Below are positions 30,911 to 40,204 of a stretch of DNA of 64,000 nucleotides, one piece after another (position 1 is the stretch's first letter; each line of letters begins with the position of its first letter). Under the pieces are notes generated by a model, which saw only the letters and a program-made list of their open reading frames with translations, was not told the DNA's origin and ran no database searches. The position numbers and the translations under genes are program-made. The DNA is from Paracoccus cavernae (GTDB taxonomy: Bacteria > Pseudomonadota > Alphaproteobacteria > Rhodobacterales > Rhodobacteraceae), in contig JAUFRC010000001.1 in the NCBI GenBank assembly GCA_030410095.1, forward strand, positions 2,863,501-2,927,500, in the 5' to 3' direction.

Positions 30911-32440
30911 ATGTCTGATCCTGCCGCTTGGGCGGGGCTGGCAACGCTCGTCGTACTCGAGATCGTGCTAGGGATCGACAACCTCGTTTTCATTGCTGTT
31001 CTCGCCGACAAACTCCCCGAACATCAGCGCGACAAGGCGCGCAAGATCGGACTCAGCCTCGCGCTGATCATGCGTTTGGGCCTTTTGGCTTCGGTTGCCT
31101 GGATCGTGACGCTGACACAGCCGCTCTTCGTGCTCTTCGGGCAGGAATTTTCGGGACGCGATCTCATCCTGATCTTCGGCGGGCTGTTTTTGCTGTTCAA
31201 AGGCACGATGGAGCTGCACGAACGCCTCGAGGGCCATGCCGAGAAAAAGGACGGCAAGGTCTATCAGGCGGTTTTCTGGCAGGTCCTGCTCCAGATCGTC
31301 ATTCTGGACGCGGTTTTCTCGCTCGACAGCGTGATCACGGCGGTCGGCATGGTCAAGCATCTCTCGGTGATGATGATTGCGGTGGTCATCGCGGTCGGCG
31401 TCATGATGCTGTCGTCGCGCCCGCTGATGGCCTTTGTTTCGCGCCATCCGACGGTCGTGATCCTGTGTCTGGGCTTTTTGATGATGATCGGCTTCTCGCT
31501 GATCGTCGAAGGCTTCGGCTTCCATATCCCGAAGGGCTACCTTTACGCGGCGATCGGTTTTTCGGTCCTGATCGAGGCGCTCAACCAGATCGGACGCCGC
31601 AACCGCGAGCGCCACGACAGCCGCCTCGATGTGCGCGACCGCACTGCCGAGGCGGTTCTGAAACTGTTGGGCGGCAAGACGACGCGGCTCGAACTGGCCA
31701 AAGGCGATGCGGCTGCGGCGGCTGTGCCCGGGGATCAGGTCTTTGCCGTCGAAGAGCAGGATATGATTCAGGGCGTTCTGTCCTTGGCCGACCGTCCGGC
31801 GGTCTCGATCATGACGCCGCGCCGCGAGATCAACTGGATCGATCTCGACGAAAGCCCCGAGGCGATCCGCGCCCAGCTTATCGACGAGGGCCACTCGCGC
31901 TATATCGTGGCGCGTGGCGATCTGGAGAATTTCCTCGGCGTGGCGCTGAGCAAGGATCTTCTGGCCGATCTGCTGGAAAAGGGCGCGATCGACGCCAATG
32001 TCAGCATCCGCCAGCCCTTGGTCGTGCATGAACGCGTGACCGCCTTGCGCCTGATGGAGCAGTTGCGCGCCTCCAAGGTCAAGCTGGCGGTGGTCGTGGA
32101 CGAATACGGCTCGCTCGAAGGGATCGTGACGCCCTCGGACCTGCTGGAGGCGATCGCGGGCGAATTCGGCGACGAGGATGAAGATCCCCTGATGACCGAG
32201 CGCCAGCCCGACGGCTCTTGGATCGTGGACGGGGCGCTGGATGTGCGCCGCGCCTCGGGGCTGCTGGATGTCGATCTGGCCGATGATGCCGACCGCTACT
32301 CGACGCTGGCGGGCTATATCCTGTGGCAGCTGGGCAGCCTGCCCAATGTCGGCTCGACCGTGGTCGTGGGCGATCTGGAGCTGCGGGTCCACGAGGTCAG
32401 CGGCCGCGCCATTTCCAAAGTGCAGATCCGCCGGCTTTGA
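30911..32440 (+). CDS. TerC-CBS-CorC domain membrane protein (YoaE-like)
   Basis: An intact protein of 509 residues. Residues 1-225 form a TerC domain with the signature [20 protein letters not shown] and [18 protein letters not shown], which carry the acidic residues thought to bind metal. Residues about 290-410 form a CBS pair ([38 protein letters not shown]), and the end is a CorC/HlyC domain. TerC proteins of this type have been linked to Mn2+ export or to metal supply for exported enzymes. The start codon lacks a clear ribosome site, and one more N-terminal residue block (VFEW) may belong to it. Confidence 0.9.
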   Translation: MSDPAAWAGLATLVVLEIVLGIDNLVFIAVLADKLPEHQRDKARKIGLSLALIMRLGLLASVAWIVTLTQPLFVLFGQEFSGRDLILIFGGLFLLFKGTMELHERLEGHAEKKDGKVYQAVFWQVLLQIVILDAVFSLDSVITAVGMVKHLSVMMIAVVIAVGVMMLSSRPLMAFVSRHPTVVILCLGFLMMIGFSLIVEGFGFHIPKGYLYAAIGFSVLIEALNQIGRRNRERHDSRLDVRDRTAEAVLKLLGGKTTRLELAKGDAAAAAVPGDQVFAVEEQDMIQGVLSLADRPAVSIMTPRREINWIDLDESPEAIRAQLIDEGHSRYIVARGDLENFLGVALSKDLLADLLEKGAIDANVSIRQPLVVHERVTALRLMEQLRASKVKLAVVVDEYGSLEGIVTPSDLLEAIAGEFGDEDEDPLMTERQPDGSWIVDGALDVRRASGLLDVDLADDADRYSTLAGYILWQLGSLPNVGSTVVVGDLELRVHEVSGRAISKVQIRRL

Positions 32441-32462
32441 GCGCCCTGTCTCCAAAAGCAAA

Positions 32463-32486
32463 GGGCGGCCTTCGGGCCGCCTTTTT
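32463..32486 (+). terminator. Rho-independent terminator after the TerC-family gene
   Basis: GGCGGCC and GGCCGCC pair around a TTC loop and are followed by TTTTT, about 25 bp after the stop. Confidence 0.85.
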
Positions 32487-32529
32487 CATTGGGCCCCGTT
32501 CAGCAAGGGCGGGCTCGGACCAATAGGGC

Positions 32530-33288
32530 TCAGGCGGGTGCGGTTTCAGGCTCGGGCGTGAAAACGATCGGGCCGTCCGAGCGCGCGCGCCGGATCGCCC
32601 TGCGCAGGGCGCTTTCGGAGAGGACGCCGGAATGGGTCTGCGTCCCGATGACGAAAGACGGCGTGCCCTGAAAGCCCATCTGGACCGCCTGCCGGTCGTT
32701 GCGGATCATGAAACTGTCCCAGGCGCGGCGGTTGTCGAGATAGCCCTGCATCGCCGCCGCGGGATCGACGCCGGCATCGGCCAAAGCGGTCTCGATGCGG
32801 GTCTCGTCCATCTGCCCGCGGATCGCCATCAGCGCGGCATTCGCCTTGTGGTACTGCGCGAGGCCGTCGGCTCCGCTGTCGGTTCCGGTTCCGGTTCCGA
32901 TCCGCGAGGCACCGAGCACCAGCTGGCTGGCATAGACCGAAATGCCGCCGAAGATCGGCCAGTCGCGCAGCAAAAGCCGCGTATTGCCGTCCTCCAGGAT
33001 CCCCGCCATCAGGGCCTCGTGGCCGCTGCGGCAGAAGCTGCATTGATAGTCGAAATATTCCACCACCGTCACGTCGCCGTCGGGATTGCCCAGCACCGGC
33101 GCATGGGGGTCGCGCAGGATTTGCGCCAGCCCTGCGGGAGCGGGCGGCTCGGGTATCAGGCGCGACAGTCCGTAGAAGCCGCCCGTGATCACCGAGGCGG
33201 TCAGGCCGGTCCGGATCAGCGTGCGCCGGTCGTATTGGCGCGCGCGGGCACGGCGTTCCTGCTGCTCGTCGCTGGGGCTGTCGGACAT
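32530..33288 (-). CDS. DsbA-family thiol-disulfide oxidoreductase
   Basis: An intact 252-residue protein. Residues 20-45 form a twin-arginine-like membrane leader (RRTLIRTG then a hydrophobic stretch), so it is exported or anchored facing the periplasm. The thioredoxin-like domain carries the redox pair C-S-F-C at residues 83-86 (VEYFDYQCSFCRSGHE) and the cis-proline loop in GFQGTPSFVIG. It resembles the DsbG/BdbD-type disulfide oxidoreductases. It is divergent from the response regulator gene with a shared promoter region. Confidence 0.9.
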   Translation of the reverse strand: MSDSPSDEQQERRARARQYDRRTLIRTGLTASVITGGFYGLSRLIPEPPAPAGLAQILRDPHAPVLGNPDGDVTVVEYFDYQCSFCRSGHEALMAGILEDGNTRLLLRDWPIFGGISVYASQLVLGASRIGTGTGTDSGADGLAQYHKANAALMAIRGQMDETRIETALADAGVDPAAAMQGYLDNRRAWDSFMIRNDRQAVQMGFQGTPSFVIGTQTHSGVLSESALRRAIRRARSDGPIVFTPEPETAPA

Positions 33289-33347
33289 CGGTCGGTCTCT
33301 CCTTGGTCGTCGCGGGCTGTACTCGTCCGCCCTTGTCGGGGGCAGGG

Positions 33348-33364
33348 CTTAAGACAGGCTTAAG
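33348..33364 (+). promoter_or_regulatory. PmrA/OmpR-type direct-repeat box upstream of the response regulator
   Basis: CTTAAG, five bases ACAGG, then CTTAAG again. This is exactly the CTTAAG-N5-CTTAAG spacing of PmrA/BasR-type regulators. It lies 70 bp before the regulator's own start, which suggests autoregulation. A second copy lies upstream of the transpeptidase gene. Confidence 0.75.
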
Positions 33365-33434
33365 CTTTGACGGTTAGTCGCGTAAAGAGACAGAGGACAT
33401 AACGGCGTTTTCGGGCGCGCGAAAGGGTACTGGA

Positions 33435-34097
33435 ATGCGTCTTCTGGTGGTCGAGGACGATGCGCTGTTGCGCGACAGCCTGCTGGTCGGGCTGCGCCTG
33501 TCGGGCTTTACGCCGGACGGGGTCGCGACCTGTTCCGACGCGAGCGAGGCTCTGGTCCATTCGCAATTCGACGGGATCGTGCTGGACCGGATGTTGCCCG
33601 ACGGTTCTGGGCTCGACTGGCTCAAGGCGCAGCGCGGGCAGGGGATGGCTCTGCCGGTCCTGATGCTGACCGCGCGCGACCGTGTGCCCGACCGGGTCGA
33701 CGGGCTCGACGGGGGTGCGGATGATTACATGGGAAAACCCTTCGATCTCGACGAGCTGGCCGCGCGGTTGCGCGCGATGCTGCGCCGTGGCGAGGGGCGC
33801 GCGGCGCCCGAGATCGCATGGAACGGCCTCAGGCTGGATCCCGCGACCATGCGCGGCACGATCGGCGGGGCGGCGGTCGATTTCTCGCGCCGCGAGCTTG
33901 CGGTGCTGACCGCTTTGCTTGAACGGCCGGGCCAGATCCTCTCGAAAGCCGCTCTCGAGGAACGCCTTTACGGCTGGGGCGAAGGGGTCGAGAGCAATGC
34001 GCTCGAGGTCCATGTCCACAAGCTGCGCGCCAAATTGGGGGCCGGTTTCATCGAGACGGTGCGCGGCATGGGCTACCGCCTCGGCGCGGAGGAATAG
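33435..34097 (+). CDS. OmpR/PmrA-family response regulator
   Basis: An intact 220-residue two-domain regulator. The receiver has the acidic pocket VVEDD (residues 5-9), the phosphoacceptor Asp51 in IVLDRMLPDG, and Lys101 in YMGKPF. The C-terminal winged helix ends with the typical recognition part NALEVHVHKLRAKLG and VRGMGYRL. Its gene is followed 3 nt later by a sensor kinase. The CTTAAG box in front of it suggests it recognises PmrA/QseB-like sites. Confidence 0.92.
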   Translation: MRLLVVEDDALLRDSLLVGLRLSGFTPDGVATCSDASEALVHSQFDGIVLDRMLPDGSGLDWLKAQRGQGMALPVLMLTARDRVPDRVDGLDGGADDYMGKPFDLDELAARLRAMLRRGEGRAAPEIAWNGLRLDPATMRGTIGGAAVDFSRRELAVLTALLERPGQILSKAALEERLYGWGEGVESNALEVHVHKLRAKLGAGFIETVRGMGYRLGAEE

Positions 34098-34100
34098 GTG

Positions 34101-35479
34101 ATGTCGCTGCGCCGCCGCCTCGCGCTCATCCTCATTCTCGCGACCGGCATCGTCTGGGTGGCGGCGATGGTCTGGATCCAGACCTCGACGCGGGCGCGGG
34201 TGGAGCAGGCGCTGGATGCGCGTCTGGCCGAGGCGGCGCGGATGGTCTCGTCGCTGCTCTCGGACCGCCGGATCGACCTGCAATCGGGCGAGGGGCCGAC
34301 CGCTTTCGAGCTCCCGCACCAGCCTTCGGGCGAATATGACCAGCATCTCTTTTGCCAGCTCTGGTCGCTCAAGGGCGATCTGGTCGGCCAGTCGGGTGCC
34401 GCACCAAACACGCCCCTGTCGCCCGGGGCCGAGGGCTTCAGCGACAGCGAGATCGAGGGAGAGCATTGGCGCGTCTATACCGCCGTCAACGCCGAGCTGG
34501 GGGTGCGCGTGATGGTCGGCGACCGCGTGATCATGCGCGACCGGCTGGTGCGCGATGTCGTGACGGGGCTGGCCGTGCCCGCGCTTGTGATCCTGCCGCT
34601 GCTGGCGGGGCTGATCTGGGTGGTGGTCGGGCGCGGCCTCGCGCCTTTGACGGGGATTGCGGGCGAGCTGCGGCGGCGCAAATCCGATGATCTGACCCCG
34701 ATCGGACCCGCGCCGCGCGCGACCGAATTGCGCCCCGTCGTCACGGCGCTCAACGATCTCTTCGACCGCGTCAGCCGTGACCGCGACCGCGAGCGCAGCT
34801 TTACCACCTATGCCGCCCACGAGCTGAAAACGCCGCTGGCGGGGATTTCGGCGCAGGCCCAGATCGCACAGCGCGCCAGCGATCCCGCCATGCGCGAGGC
34901 GGCCTTGGCACAGATTATAGGTGCGGTGCGGCGTACCGATCATGTCGTGCGCCAGCTGCTGGATCTCGCTTCGGTCGATGGCGGGGCGGATGGCGCGGAT
35001 TGCGACGAGCCGCTCGAACTGGCCGAGGTTCTGCGCGCGGTGATCGCCGATCTTTCGCCCTTGGCCGAAGCGCGCGGCTTGCAGGTCGAGACCGATCTGC
35101 CCCGACATCCCGCGCCCCTTTCCGCCCCGCGCTTTCTGATCTGGGTCGCTTTGCGCAATCCTGTGGAGAATGCGATTCTCGCCTCGCCAAAGGGGGCGAC
35201 GCTGCGCTTTGCATTGGCGCAGGTTGCGGAAAGCGGCCAAGGCACGCTGTGGCGGCTGTCGATCCGCGATGAGGGCCCCGGCCTCACGCCCGAAGAGCGG
35301 CAGCGCGCGACGGAGCGCTTTTTCGCGGTCGCGCGGGCTGGGAGAGTGGCAGCGGCCTCGGCCTTTCGATCACGGCGGCGGCGATGGCACGTCTGGGCGG
35401 CAGTTTCACGCTCGACGGCGGTACTTCGGGCGGGACGGTCGCAATCCTCGATTTTCCCGTAGCGCCGGCAGGGGCGTGA
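34101..35479 (+). CDS. Two-component sensor histidine kinase (frameshifted)
   Basis: About 459 residues. Two membrane spans (residues about 8-27 and 152-177) bracket a periplasmic sensor region, followed by a HAMP-like linker, the HisKA box FTTYAAHELKTPL with phosphorylated His240, and an ATPase domain with NPVENAILASP and RDEGPGLTP. One T is missing from a T run near 35321; in the corrected frame the end contains SGLGLSITAAAMARLGG. The N box reads NPVENA rather than N-L-x-x-N-A. The start at 34101 follows GGAGGAA; a GTG one codon earlier is possible. Confidence 0.88.
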
Positions 35480-35509
35480 TCGCGCGGCTGTGATGGCGCG
35501 CAAGCCGTT

Positions 35510-35526
35510 CTTAAGGCTGGCTTAAG
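35510..35526 (+). promoter_or_regulatory. PmrA/OmpR-type direct-repeat box upstream of the L,D-transpeptidase
   Basis: CTTAAG, five bases GCTGG, then CTTAAG, the same arrangement as the box before the response regulator gene. It lies 50 bp before the transpeptidase start, marking that gene as a likely direct target. Confidence 0.75.
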
Positions 35527-35575
35527 CCTGTTGCGCGATTTCTCGGGAAAAGAAGAACCCTCGAGGAGAGCAGGA

Positions 35576-36195
35576 ATGACCCGAGAAATTTCCCGACGCC
35601 GCCTTTTGGGCACCGGCACGCTTGTGGCGGCAGGTGCTGCGGCGGGAACCATGGTTTCGGGGCTGGCCGCCCCGCTTTGGCGCAGTCGATCTACGATTCC
35701 GGCGTGCAATACGACCCCAATGCCGAGCAGCGCCGCAATGCCTCGTCCTTCACCGCGCAGGATTGGCGTCCCCATTTCGAGACCCTCGCGAAAGGGGCGA
35801 TCCTGTGCGATCTGACCTCGCGCGTGGTGCATTTCTGGTCCGAGGACGAGACGGTCTACCGCCTCTTTCCCAGCTCGATCCCCGCAAGCGAGGATTTGAC
35901 GCGCCTTGGCCGGACCGAGATCATCAAACGCGTCGAGGGGCCAAGCTGGGCGCCGACGCCCTCGATGAAGAAATCGAACCCCGAATGGCCCGATTTCGTC
36001 GCGCCGGGCGATCCCAACAATCCGATGGGCACGCATTCCCTGTGGCTGAGCTGGCAGTATTACCGCATCCACGGCACCCACGACACGCGCAAGATCGGGC
36101 GGAAATCCTCGAACGGCTGCATCGGGCTTTATAACGAACACATCAAGCAGCTCTATGATTTGGCGAAGGTCGGAACGCAGGTGCTGTTGATCTAA
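35576..36195 (+). CDS. L,D-transpeptidase (YkuD fold), Tat-exported, frameshifted
   Basis: About 206 residues. The N-terminus SRRRLLGTGTLVAAGAAAG is a twin-arginine signal with cleavage after A-L-A-Q. The mature enzyme has the YkuD catalytic region with the histidine in YYRIHGTHD and the nucleophile cysteine in SSNGCIGLYNEH. These enzymes make 3-3 peptidoglycan cross-links or attach proteins to the wall in the periplasm. One C is missing near 35674. AGGAGAGCAGGA precedes the ATG. Its PmrA-type box ties it to the two-component system upstream, suggesting envelope-stress control. Confidence 0.87.
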
Positions 36196-36260
36196 GGGGC
36201 GCGCCCCCGATCCGGTTTGGACCGTTTCAGCAAGCTGCCCGCGGGCGGTCCATCACGGGG

Positions 36261-36297
36261 AAAGGCGGCTGTCGGGATGCAGCCGCCTTTCTATTTT
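36261..36297. terminator. Bidirectional terminator between the transpeptidase and Hint genes
   Basis: AAAGGCGGCTG and CAGCCGCCTTT form a perfect 11-bp stem around an 8-nt loop, followed by CTATTTT on the plus strand. A-rich and T-rich flanks let it work in both directions between convergent genes. Confidence 0.85.
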
Positions 36298-36324
36298 CGC
36301 GCGCCCTTTTCCGTTCGGGGCGGT

Positions 36325-37199
36325 TCAGCCAAGCAGCGGTTTGCTGTTGCGCATATGGCGGGCGGCGAGGCTGCGGCCCTCGCGGCCGGCGATCAGCGGG
36401 CGCGCGGGGCGGGGCGGATCCGTCGCCTCTGCGAGTTCGGGGAACAGCGTGTGGATTTCGCGCAAGGCCGCGGGGCCAAGCGTGCGCAGGGCGGCCGGAC
36501 CCGTGTAAAGCGATTCCGCCTCGGCGCCGTTGGCATAGATGATCTGATGGGCGTCGAAGAGGAAATGGACATAGGTGATCCCGTCCCCGCCTTCATCCGT
36601 CGCCGGCAGCGACCGGATCCCGTCGAGGCCCGACAGCTGTTTGGCCGCGACGAGCACCTCTTGCGCGCCGAACATGCGCTGCGCAATGGCCGAGCGCACG
36701 AGGATGCGGTGCTGGGGCGAGACCCGCAAATCTCTGGCCGGAAGGCCCGCCCCAAAGCTCCGGCGCTAATCAGGACCGGTGCGAGATGGGGCTGCCGCGC
36801 CAGTGCGCGCGCACCGATCCGGCGAGCCGCGATCCAGCGGATCGGCTGGAGCCCGGCATCCCGCGTCATGACCAGATCGCCCTTGCGCAGCGCTCCTGCC
36901 GCGACCGGCCCTGCGGCTGTCTCGATCATCGCGTCATCGGCAAAGCAAATCGTGTCGATATTGTCGTTCAGGGCGACGTCCTCCCAAGGGATGGAGGTGA
37001 TCGGGGTGAGCCCGCGCACTTCCAGCGATGCGGCTGTGCCCTGTATCTGTGTGGCGGGCGGCAGGAAGGGCAGGTCGTAGTTGAGAGGAAGCCTATTATC
37101 TTCCGGGAGCCAGATCGTCAGGGTCTTCGCAGGATCCTGCGGGACGGCAAGTTGAACGATATAGCTGAAGATACCGGTCTCGGAGAGGCCGGTGTTCAT
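36325..37199 (-). CDS. Hint-domain protein (frameshifted)
   Basis: About 291 residues. After a 75-residue unique N-terminal part comes a Hint (hedgehog/intein) domain: ICFADDAMIETAAGPVAAG with the N-terminal block cysteine, then GDLVMTRDAGLQPIRWIA, LRVSPQHRILV and a C-terminal FLFDAHQIIYANGAEAESL. This layout is common in Rhodobacteraceae as Hint_2 proteins of unknown role; they may self-process. One G is missing near 36751. The ATG overlaps the stop of a small upstream gene (ATGA). Confidence 0.85.
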
Positions 37200-37425
37200 C
37201 GATCCCAAACAAGATCGGCCTCATAGATTTGGCTGACGGCATAGCTCGCGCCCTGCCAATGCAGCACGTCGCCCTGCTGGATCATCGCCGGATCGGCAAG
37301 GTCGATCTGGACGTTGTCCTGCATCTTGCCGAAACCGGGAGGGGCTCCGCTGCCCTGGGGGTGATCACATCCCCCGTGGAGGGCAATCCGTCCAACAGTC
37401 GCGTGACATCATTGAGTATGGCCAA
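37196..37425 (-). CDS. Small hypothetical protein coupled to the Hint gene (frameshifted)
   Basis: About 76 residues, too short and broken to stand out as an open frame. It probably starts at a TTG with AGGGGAGA upstream, reads LAILNDVTRLLDGLP, and after one missing C near 37354 continues GSGAPPGFGKMQDNVQIDL and ends YAVSQIYEADLVWDR. Its stop overlaps the Hint ATG. The coupling and the sensible composition argue that it is real. Its function is unknown; it may be an N-terminal partner or substrate of the Hint protein. Confidence 0.6.
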
Positions 37426-37541
37426 GACCCGTCTCCCCTGTTTCCGTCGGGGAGAGATTTATCGCGATCACCAGCCTTGTCCATAACGAACAAAACACAG
37501 CATGCTTATTGTTTCTATCTGTGCTGCCCCGACCATGAAAC

Positions 37542-37562
37542 AAGGGGGCCGAAGCCCCCTTG
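37542..37562 (-). terminator. Terminator of aspA
   Basis: Read on the minus strand, AGGGGGC, a TTCG tetraloop and GCCCCCT form a stable stem followed by TGTTTC, about 50 bp after the aspA stop. Confidence 0.75.
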
Positions 37563-37613
37563 CGCCGATCCATGACCGGCCGCTTTCTTGCGGATTCAAC
37601 CGCTTGTCGCGGA

Positions 37614-39004
37614 TCAGGCGGCTTTGCCCAGCACCAGCGAGGATGCCAGCGCGGCCTCGAGCGTTTCCTTGTCCATCAGCTTCTCGTCCAGCACGATCTC
37701 GACCACGCCCAGACCCGACTGGTGGGCCTTCAGTGCAACTTCGGTCGCGCGGACATAGCCGATATAGGGGGTCAGCGCGGTGACGATACCGATCGAATGC
37801 TCGACCGTTGCTTTCAGAGCCGAGGCATCGGCGGTGATGCCGTTGACGCAATTGCGCGCCAAGGTCTGCATCGCGCCTTCGAGGTGGCGGATCGAGCGCT
37901 CGATGCTGGCGAACATCACCGGCTCGAAGGCGTTGAGCTGCAGCTGGCCCGCTTCGGACGCCATGGTGATCGCCATATCGGCGCCGATGACCTCGAAACA
38001 GACTTGGTTGACGACCTCGGGGATGACCGGATTGACCTTGCCCGGCATGATCGAGGAACCGGCCTGACGGGCGGGCAGATCGAAATCGCCCAGACCCGCG
38101 CGCGGGCCGCTCGACAGCAGGCGCAAGTCGTTCGAGATCTTGGACAGCTTGACCGCCAGACGCTTGAGCGCGCCCGAGACCGAGACGAAAACGCCGGTGT
38201 CCTGCGTTGCCGCGATCCGGTCGGCGGCGAGCGTCAGCGGCAGGCTGGTGATCGCGGCGAGATGGGTCGTGGTCAGATCACCAAGGCGGGGATGGGCGGT
38301 GATGCCGGTCCCGATCGCGGTGCCGCCGAGGTTGAGGACCGTCAGCTCTTCTTCCAGCGCTTTGAGCGCCCTGCGCTCGGCCGCCATCATCGCGGCATAG
38401 GTGGCGAATTCCTGACCGAGGGTCATCGGAACCGCGTCCTGCAACTGGGTACGGCCCATTTTGATAATGCCCGCGAAGGCCTCGGCGCGGCCGGCGAAGC
38501 TTTGCTCCAGCTCGGCAATGGCGACATCAAGGCGGCGCAGCATGAAGATCAGCGCGATTTTCAGCGCCGAGGGGTAAACGTCGTTGGTGCTCTGGCCCAG
38601 ATTGACATGCTCGTTCGGGTGCAGAACGGCGTAATCGCCCTTGGCCTTGCCGAGGGTCTCGAGCGCGAGATTGGCGATCACCTCGTTGGCGTTCATATTG
38701 CTGGAGGTGCCCGCACCACCTTGGATCATATCCACGACGAACTGGTCGTGCAGCGCGCCGTTGCGGATTTTTGTGCAGCCGAGATGATCGCGGCGGCGAG
38801 CTCGGGCGCGAGAAGGCCAAGCTCCCGGTTGGCGGCGGCGCAGGCCTCTTTGACGGCAGCGAGCGCGTCGACCAGCTCGGCGCAGGCGCCGATCTTGTGG
38901 CCGGAGATCGGGAAGTTTTCGACCGCGCGCAGCGTGTGCACGCCCCAATATGCGTCGTCAGGGACGTCGCGGTCACCGATCAGGTCATGTTCAGTTCTGC
39001 TCAT
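37614..39004 (-). CDS. aspA: Aspartate ammonia-lyase (frameshifted)
   Basis: About 463 residues of the fumarase/aspartase superfamily, forming fumarate and ammonia from aspartate. The N-terminus reads DVPDDAYWGVHTLRAVENF, which is the aspartase form rather than FumC, and the active-site loop is GSSIMPGKVNPVIPE. GGAGTSSNMNANEVIAN is also conserved. One A is missing near 38770. It is a single gene with its own terminator. Fumarase C is the alternative, but the N-terminal motif argues against it. Confidence 0.9.
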
Positions 39005-39189
39005 GTGAGCCCAGCCTTCCGTTATCTTGCTTTTTGAAGATGTGGCGTTTCGCCAGTGCATGCGCCAATGCCGTTTCGGAATGGGCCATGCCTGCGGCAA
39101 GATTACAGTTTCGTGACCGAAAGGTGTATGCGCAAAATCAGGGCAAGTGATTAATTTCGCGCCATTTGCGCTCGCGGCGCGCGAAAAGC

Positions 39190-39891
39190 CTATTGCGGCG
39201 TGTCGATCCGGCGCGACCAGTCCTCGGTTTTGCCGTTGGCCAGACGCGCCTCGGCCAGCCTGCGCCAGTTCTCGGGCAGATCGGGCAGGGCGGCCAGATC
39301 GGCAAGCGCCGCGCGGTTCATCCGGTCGTGGTACAGCAGGTGAGAGACGCGGGTCAGCGGCCATTCGGGGTGGGGCCGTCCGATCAATCTGCCGCTATCG
39401 CCCGCGCGGATCGGGCCTGCCTCCGCGACGCGGAAGTACCAGCCGGTGCGCCCGCTTTCCTGCACGCGCCGCGCCATATCGGGCTGATCGAAGCGCAGGT
39501 TCAGCTTCCAGCAGGGCTGGCGTCCCTGCGAAACCGACAGGACCGCGCCGCCGACTTGCCACAGATCGCCCAGACAGATCCCGCTTTCGTCGATCCCCTC
39601 GACCACGAGATTCTCGCCAAAGCCGCCGGCGCGGAAATGCGCTGCTTTATCGGGAAGATCCTGCCGCCAGATCGCGTAATTGGCGCGCGCATAGGCGTGG
39701 ATCGCCTTGTCGGGGCCGCCGTGGTGGCGCGGATCGCCCTGTTCGTCGCCCGCAAGCCCGAGCGCTCCCGCCTCGAGCGCGCCGGTGGCGGGTTGTTTGT
39801 CGATGGCGCTCGGCACGCCTTTGGGGCCGAAGGGACGCGCGCGGCCGATGCGCAACTCGCTGATCTGGAACGTTGTCGTCCACGCTGTCAT
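39190..39891 (-). CDS. MOSC domain protein (YiiM-like)
   Basis: An intact 233-residue protein. The MOSC (molybdenum cofactor sulfurase C-terminal) domain is marked by GDEQGDPRHHGGPDKAIHAY, FGENLVVEGIDE and the conserved cysteine in QGRQPCWKLNLRF. YiiM-type proteins use a bound molybdenum cofactor, for example in reduction of N-hydroxylated compounds. GAGGGCAG precedes the ATG at 39891. It stands alone, divergent from the haem receptor. Confidence 0.9.
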   Translation of the reverse strand: MTAWTTTFQISELRIGRARPFGPKGVPSAIDKQPATGALEAGALGLAGDEQGDPRHHGGPDKAIHAYARANYAIWRQDLPDKAAHFRAGGFGENLVVEGIDESGICLGDLWQVGGAVLSVSQGRQPCWKLNLRFDQPDMARRVQESGRTGWYFRVAEAGPIRAGDSGRLIGRPHPEWPLTRVSHLLYHDRMNRAALADLAALPDLPENWRRLAEARLANGKTEDWSRRIDTPQ

Positions 39892-40097
39892 CTGCCCTCG
39901 CTTGCGCCGGACCGGCGGCTGAAACCTTGGCGCGATTGCAGTCTTTTCGCGACCAAGCTGCAAGCTTTAACCGCGCCTGCGTCGGTTTGCCTCTCCCGCG
40001 CGGGAAAGACGCGCCGGAAATCGGGGCTGGGTGGCTGGCGGGGCTTTCGCGCAACGGTGGCGCGATTTTAAGCGAATACAAGCGTTAAGGATTTACT

Positions 40098-40112
40098 TGA
40101 TAATAACTGTCA
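40098..40112. promoter_or_regulatory. Iron-Rhodo-type box upstream of the haem uptake operon
   Basis: TGA, nine bases TAATAACTG, then TCA matches the TGA-N9-TCA Iron-Rhodo box bound by RirA-like regulators in Rhizobiales and Rhodobacterales. It lies about 95 bp before the receptor start. No regulator gene is in the window. Confidence 0.6.
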
Positions 40113-40204
40113 GGTAACTGCTCGGGCATCAACAAAGGGACCAAGAAGCCCTTGCTAGCCTTTTTCGCCAGCTCTCCCGACACCAGCAAGCGAATGAGGA
40201 AGAT

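Noticed and set aside
33360..35240. A 626-codon open frame on the minus strand opposite the two-component genes
   Set aside because: It is a GC-rich antisense shadow: the plus strand encodes a clear response regulator and kinase, and the antisense product has no recognisable domain and a skewed composition rich in R, H, Q and D.
40064..40090. A third PmrA-type box (TTTAAG and GTTAAG) before the haem receptor
   Set aside because: The two halves are 11 bases apart rather than 5, so they do not fit the direct-repeat spacing.
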